Shown here one piece after another: positions 59,645 to 64,000 of a stretch of DNA of 64,000 nt. The stretch is from NCBI GenBank assembly GCA_033060915.1, contig CM065393.1, positions 2,987,001-3,051,000 of the forward strand, written 5' to 3'. This DNA comes from Euryodendron excelsum. Taxonomy: Eukaryota; Streptophyta; Magnoliopsida; Ericales; Pentaphylacaceae. Position 1 is the stretch's first letter. Each line of letters begins with the position of its first letter. The notes below the pieces were generated by a model, which saw nothing but the letters and a program-made list of their open reading frames with translations, was not told the DNA's origin and ran no database searches. Both the position numbers and the translations under genes were made by a program.

Positions 59645-59668
59645 TGGCACCATTACTGGGAAACTTTG
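59645..59668 (+). other. Primer binding site, Athila/Tat type
   Basis: TGGCACCATTACTGGGAAAC against the plant gypsy consensus TGGCGCCGTTGCCGGGGAAC; the differences are transitions. It is six bases inside the LTR end. Confidence 0.75.
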
Positions 59669-60243
59669 CATAAAGATTGACCGCAAAAGGCATGCCAAAG
59701 CACAAACCTTAAGTCAATGCAAGACAAGCGAATTACCTCACCATCAACATCTACAACAATAGAGGAATCATCAGCCAAGGCCTAACCGGTAACTTCGTTC
59801 CATCTCTTGTACATGCTAGGACTATGATTTTTATGTTTTTATTTTTAGGGGTCTAGGCATTCATTTTACTTAGGACGCGGATTGCTAAAAACAACTAGAA
59901 ATATGTGTTATTTGCTTATCGATGGTATTGTTTTGCATCTGGAGATTACTGGTTCGGTTGGTATTAAATTGAATTGATAGGATCGGCGGAGAAAACTTTA
60001 TTGTGAAGATTGGAGTTTGGGAAGGACATTTGCGAAAAGGATTATGAATTTTGTGTTGCTTGAGATGCAAATATTCTTTTATGTATGCATTGCATATGTA
60101 TGTCACATTACATTCAAGACAATCATAATCGTCTAGTAAAAATCAACCTTTGCACAAACCTTTCTTCAAACTACTTCTTGCATTCTCCCAGTCGAGCGTC
60201 ATCCCCCTACTTCCCATTAGTCGTTGATATAGGTCCTATAACA

Positions 60244-61740
60244 ATGTCAAACATTAATGATGGGGTTAACCCTCCAAGTTTGAACCCTAATTTAATTCTT
60301 CCAGCACTAGTAGATTTGAATGACCATGGCAATATAGGTGCTCCCGATCAAAGACCATTACGGGATTGCATGAATCCTGCACGACAACCACAACATGTTA
60401 AATCTTAAGCTAAGAATGCCTCAGTTGTTACCCACTTTCCATGGCATGGATTTCAAGAATCTATACGCTTATATCAAGGATTTTGAGGATGCTTGCTCAA
60501 TCTTTATGAAAAATACTTGTCCAAGGGAAGTTTTACTTTTAAAATTTTTCTCATTCACTCTCAAATATAAGGCCAAGATATGGTTTAATTGATTAAGGCT
60601 AATGTCTATTCATTCGTGGCGTACACTTCAAGGAAAATTCTTGAAAAAGTTTTTTCCTGAACATAGAACACGAGGCAAATTGTCACCAAATATCTTAGTT
60701 TGCCCTTAAGTTAAAGGAAACATTCTTCCAATGTTGGGAGAGATTCAAAGACTTGTTGAATTCGTGTCCACACCATGGGTTTGCCGAATAGCATGTGATT
60801 AACACTTTTTACTCTTTATTGCCCCTCAATTGAAGCAGTTTGTTGAGTCTATATGCGCAAGGACTTTCTTCGATAAAAATCCCACTGAAGCGAGTAATTA
60901 TTTTGATTACTTAGCAAACTTGACTAGAGATTGGGCTAAAACCAGGACCCAAAAATCCCGAGGCTAGACCTATTCCACATACCGGGGTTGAGTTTTAACT
61001 GGGGAAGTTAACAATATAAATGCTAAAACCACCACATTTTCCCGTAAATTAGAGGCTATGGAGATGAACAAAGTAAATGCCATAGGGGTTGAGTTGACTA
61101 GTTCACCACGTTTAGTGTGTGACACCACAAAGCATGACATTACAGCATGTCCGGTCATACCAGGAGTTAAGGAAGGATTGCTTGGACAAGCCAATGATGT
61201 TGGCCAATACTAGGGGAAAACCCTTACTCCAATACTTACAACTTGGGTTGGCAAAATTATCCTAATTTTGGGTAGAGAAACGAGAGTCCTCAAAACTCTC
61301 GAACATACCGAGGAGGGCTTTAAAACCCTCAAGCTTTCTAACTACAACCGCAACCTTTCCAAGGCCAACCTCTTATGCTTTCCAACCCCAACTTAACCAG
61401 TATCAACCTCCTCATAGAAGAATTGTGGTTGACAATGTCAACCAACTTACTAATGACATGAGAGGGGTAACCAATACGGTGGATAGGCAAGAGAAGGTGT
61501 TAGACTAACACAATAGGATGTTAAAAGACATATCAAAGCAAATATCTACTTTGATGCAACTTTTGAATCAACAAGTAGTGGGGAGATTTTTGGCCCAACC
61601 ACAACCAAATCCGACAAGGCCTATAAACTAAGCTAAAACCAATCACGAACAAGACCAAGCCATCACAACCCTTAGGAGTGGGAAAATCATAGATAAAAAT
61701 ATTTTGGAGTGGTGCAAGAATTCTATGAAGTCTCATCTAA
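60244..61740 (+). pseudogene. Athila-like gag, degenerate
   Basis: The frame starts MSNINDGVNPPSLNPN at 60244. It shifts near 60400 into the capsid part (PTFHGMDFKNLYAYIKDFED and FSFTLKYKAKIWFN, 60440-60590), which matches the retrotransposon gag domain of Athila elements. Then it continues through LQGKFLKKFFPEHRT and a damaged version of the following helix-rich part. A Cys/His segment CDTTKHDITACP near 61120-61155 takes the place of a zinc-binding site. There are many stops and frame changes. Similarity fades after 61740 and no protease or pol is found. Confidence 0.8.
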
Positions 61741-63108
61741 CAAGCTGAATTGAATCTTCTCTATTCTATTGTTAGAATGAAATTTTTCATTTTATCAATT
61801 AATGGACAAGATGAGACAACATCAAATGTGTTTCAAAACTGCATCATTTCATATATTAAAATTTATTTCCATATATATAATAATATAGTCATTTATTTTC
61901 ACAAAATTTTAATTCCTATTTAAGTTGACTTGATCACATCCCTTCATTTTTTTTCAAATAATGTGTCAACTGCTTAATCAATGAAATAGAGATATTTATT
62001 CTAACCATGAAATGAAGAGAATATTTGTAAAACTAACCTCCAGTATATAGTTTCCTGTTTTTGTCTTGTTTCCAATTCCAAATTCCTTATTAGTTCAATT
62101 TGTTAGTTTATATAAGGTGATATTTAGATATGAAAGGAGGAAAATGGCGCAGTAATTGTTGTCGTTCCCACTTTGATATGTAATGCACATATCACCCATA
62201 AACAGTGAGTTTTGGCAAAAGATGAATCACCCAAAAATATACATATTATTGGATGCTATAAGAACTATATGAAGTCCCATCTAAAAGACTCACCTCCAAT
62301 ATTATTAGTCAATATGTTACTTAAACTGAGGTGCTATTCAGACGTGAAAGGAGGAAAATGATGCAGTATTTGTTCTTGATCCCTCTTTGATATGTAATGC
62401 ACATCAAATAGGATGTGAAACAGAGTTGACAAGAAAGTGGGGGATGGAAAAATGGCACATTAGGCACCCAACGCCGTAGATGATTGACACCAAACTCCAA
62501 TCTCTTGGTAGTCTGGGAGCCTTAAGTCGAGATTGTTTCAACATATCATCATCATCGTCGTCATCATCATTTGTGCCGTGTTGGCTTTGGCCATGACAAT
62601 TATGGTGTTAGTACGCGATAATGCTATGCAATTACGAGTAAGCACGGGAGCATGATAATTTATGCGTTAGATTGTAGTATGGTGACATGTATCCATGAGC
62701 GCTTGTTAATGTGTATTCAAGCGGGCGTAAAATGTAAATCATAGTTCGTTTCGAGATTATTGTGATCGGAACTCAGACGGCATATGTATTTCAGTGTAGC
62801 TAGAATTAGGCTAACGTAATCCGGGTGGGACTGCTTTGAATCAAGTCTGATTTTGAAATGTTCTTTCGAAAATGAGTTTTGACCGTGCTTAGAGAATACC
62901 AAACTGCATACGTATCTCCCTTATGTGAGAATCAGGTCCACGTAGTTCCTGACAGTGATTATTTTAGAAAAAGGATTGTGACCGTGAGGGGAGTAAAGCC
63001 TAATCTTTTTTGCCTTTTCAAAAATGATGTAAGAAAATTATTGTGAGCTTGCCACTTTTGCGACTTGAGCTAGACCATTTTCACGGCGGGTGTTTCAGTG
63101 ATTCAGGG
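61741..63108. repeat. Non-coding DNA with dispersed copies of a 150-250 bp repeat
   Basis: The block with GAAAGGAGGAAAATG, a GCAGTA motif and CTTTGATATGTAATGCACAT occurs at 62130-62185 and 62345-62410 (the second continuing into ATAGGATGTGAAACAGA), and again at 63565-63660. Associated upstream sequence (TTTCCTGTTTTTGTCTTGTT) is at 62050 and 63445. A short (CATCGT)n-like run lies at 62545-62570. No gene recognised. Confidence 0.6.
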
Positions 63109-63290
63109 TATGTTTGATAAGATTTTTTGGCCTATTTTTTTTTTAGCTTATAAATAAAAAAAATTAATTTTTTTTACTTCTTTGCTTTTTTACTCACCTT
63201 TAGTTTATAAAAGTAAAAAAGCAAAAAAAAAATTAACTTTTTTACTTATAAACCAAAACAATTATAAAAAAAATTGTACCAAACGGGCCT
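63109..63290. mobile_element. Foldback MITE, about 180 bp
   Basis: The ends AGGGTATGTTTGATAAGATTTTT and, complemented, AAGGCCCGTTTGGTACAATTTTT form imperfect inverted repeats, and the arms (GCTTATAAATAAAAAAAATT against AACTTTTTTACTTATAAACC) continue the palindrome to the centre. GGCCCGTTTGGTA termini are common in plant hAT-type MITEs. A clear 8-bp target duplication was not found. Confidence 0.65.
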
Positions 63291-63424
63291 TCATTACCAA
63301 GACCGTGTTTTATCAATCAATATTTATCTGCTAGATTCTAGCATAGTGACGTGTGCATAAATTATCAATCATTATTTGGCATGTATGACAAGCATAGGAG
63401 GAAAATTTATGAAATCTCGTCTAG

Positions 63425-64000
63425 AAAACTAGCCTCCATCATTTAGTTTCTTGTTTTTGTCTCATTTCCAATTTCAATTTCCACATTTGTTCAATTCATG
63501 AACTTATTAGAAACAAAGTGATCTCGTAAGATAGTGTTTATTTGAGTCCTGCACTTGGGATCATATTTAGATGAGAAAGGAGAAATTAAACTGGGGCAGT
63601 AATCGCTATAGTTCCCACTTTGATATGTAAGGGCACGTCAGATAGGATGTGAAACAGATTGAATTGACAACAAAGTGGAAGGAAGGAAATGCATTTTTGT
63701 AGATAAAGGCAGTCTAAAAAAACTAATTGTTCATTAATCTGTAATTAATGTACGATTGAGATTGATTATGGAGGCCATGAACTTCTTGCATTAATTGTTA
63801 TTTTAAGTAACAATTAAATATGGTTAAGAGATTCTGCACCCTCCACTTCAAAAAATTAGAAGGGTTAGATGGATTTTATTTTCTTTTTATAAGTACCTTT
63901 TAGAATAATCTTGATGGTGCCTCATTTTTTTTAATGGATATTTAGTTGGATTTGCAATCGCCACTATTTAAAAGTTACTCTTCTTGAGTTTCGAAAAATT
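63425..64000. other. Repeat copy and unassigned tail of window
   Basis: 63425-63700 is the third copy of the dispersed repeat described for 61741-63108, including ATAGGATGTGAAACAGATTG. From 63700 to 64000 nothing is recognised. Confidence 0.5.

Overview
The window is nuclear DNA from a flowering plant, probably a eudicot. It is AT-rich, its one intact gene has GT-AG introns, and most of it is nested retrotransposons of plant-specific lineages (Sirevirus-like copia, Athila/Tat-like and Ogre-like gypsy) plus a hAT element. The species cannot be read from the sequence. No prokaryotic feature, rRNA, intact tRNA or CRISPR was seen.

The only gene that looks functional is a class I HKT-type sodium transporter on the minus strand (33144-36234, three exons, predicted 537 aa). 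It has a TATA box about 106 bp upstream of the ATG and two short tandem duplications 1.3-2.0 kb upstream. Two broken relatives lie on either side in the same orientation: a lone exon 3 at 15918-16116, and a decayed three-exon remnant at 56850-57970. Flanking non-coding DNA was copied with them (6628-7392, 14140-14545 and 15824-16290 against 31190-33510), so this was a tandem HKT block later expanded by transposons.

Layout, left to right. 1-3261: 5' part of a degenerate minus-strand copia element (protease, gag, PBS, LTR). 3272-6597: an inverted flank plus an Athila-like LTR and gag. 6628-7392: HKT-block duplicate with a SINE-like stretch. 7393-14017: complete non-autonomous Athila-like element (gag only, minus). 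14140-16290: HKT-block duplicate interrupted by a stranded LTR. 17620-28518: an Ogre-like LTR in minus orientation, split by a solo LTR of the same family in plus orientation, itself split by an Athila-like solo LTR; the result is a palindrome of about 10 kb. 28632-30236: Athila-like LTR and flank, inverted relative to 3272-4942. 31190-36234: HKT block. 38864-52132: hAT element, interrupted by a complete 10.8 kb Sirevirus-like copia element (40824-51596, target duplication ACAAT). 52133-54310: tandem paralogous segments, a SINE-like insertion and a perfect 119-bp-period duplication. 56850-57970: HKT pseudogene. 58419-61740: Athila-like LTR and gag. The remainder is short repeats and a foldback MITE.

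The main candidates for something undescribed are two. First, the copia element carries between pol and its env-like ORF a module (TGTCGACA palindromes next to a TATA box) that copies the design of its own LTR promoter. Second, every LTR family here carries a different CpG-rich palindrome or tandem array at a similar position in its 5' part, upstream of a TATA-like site where one is visible.
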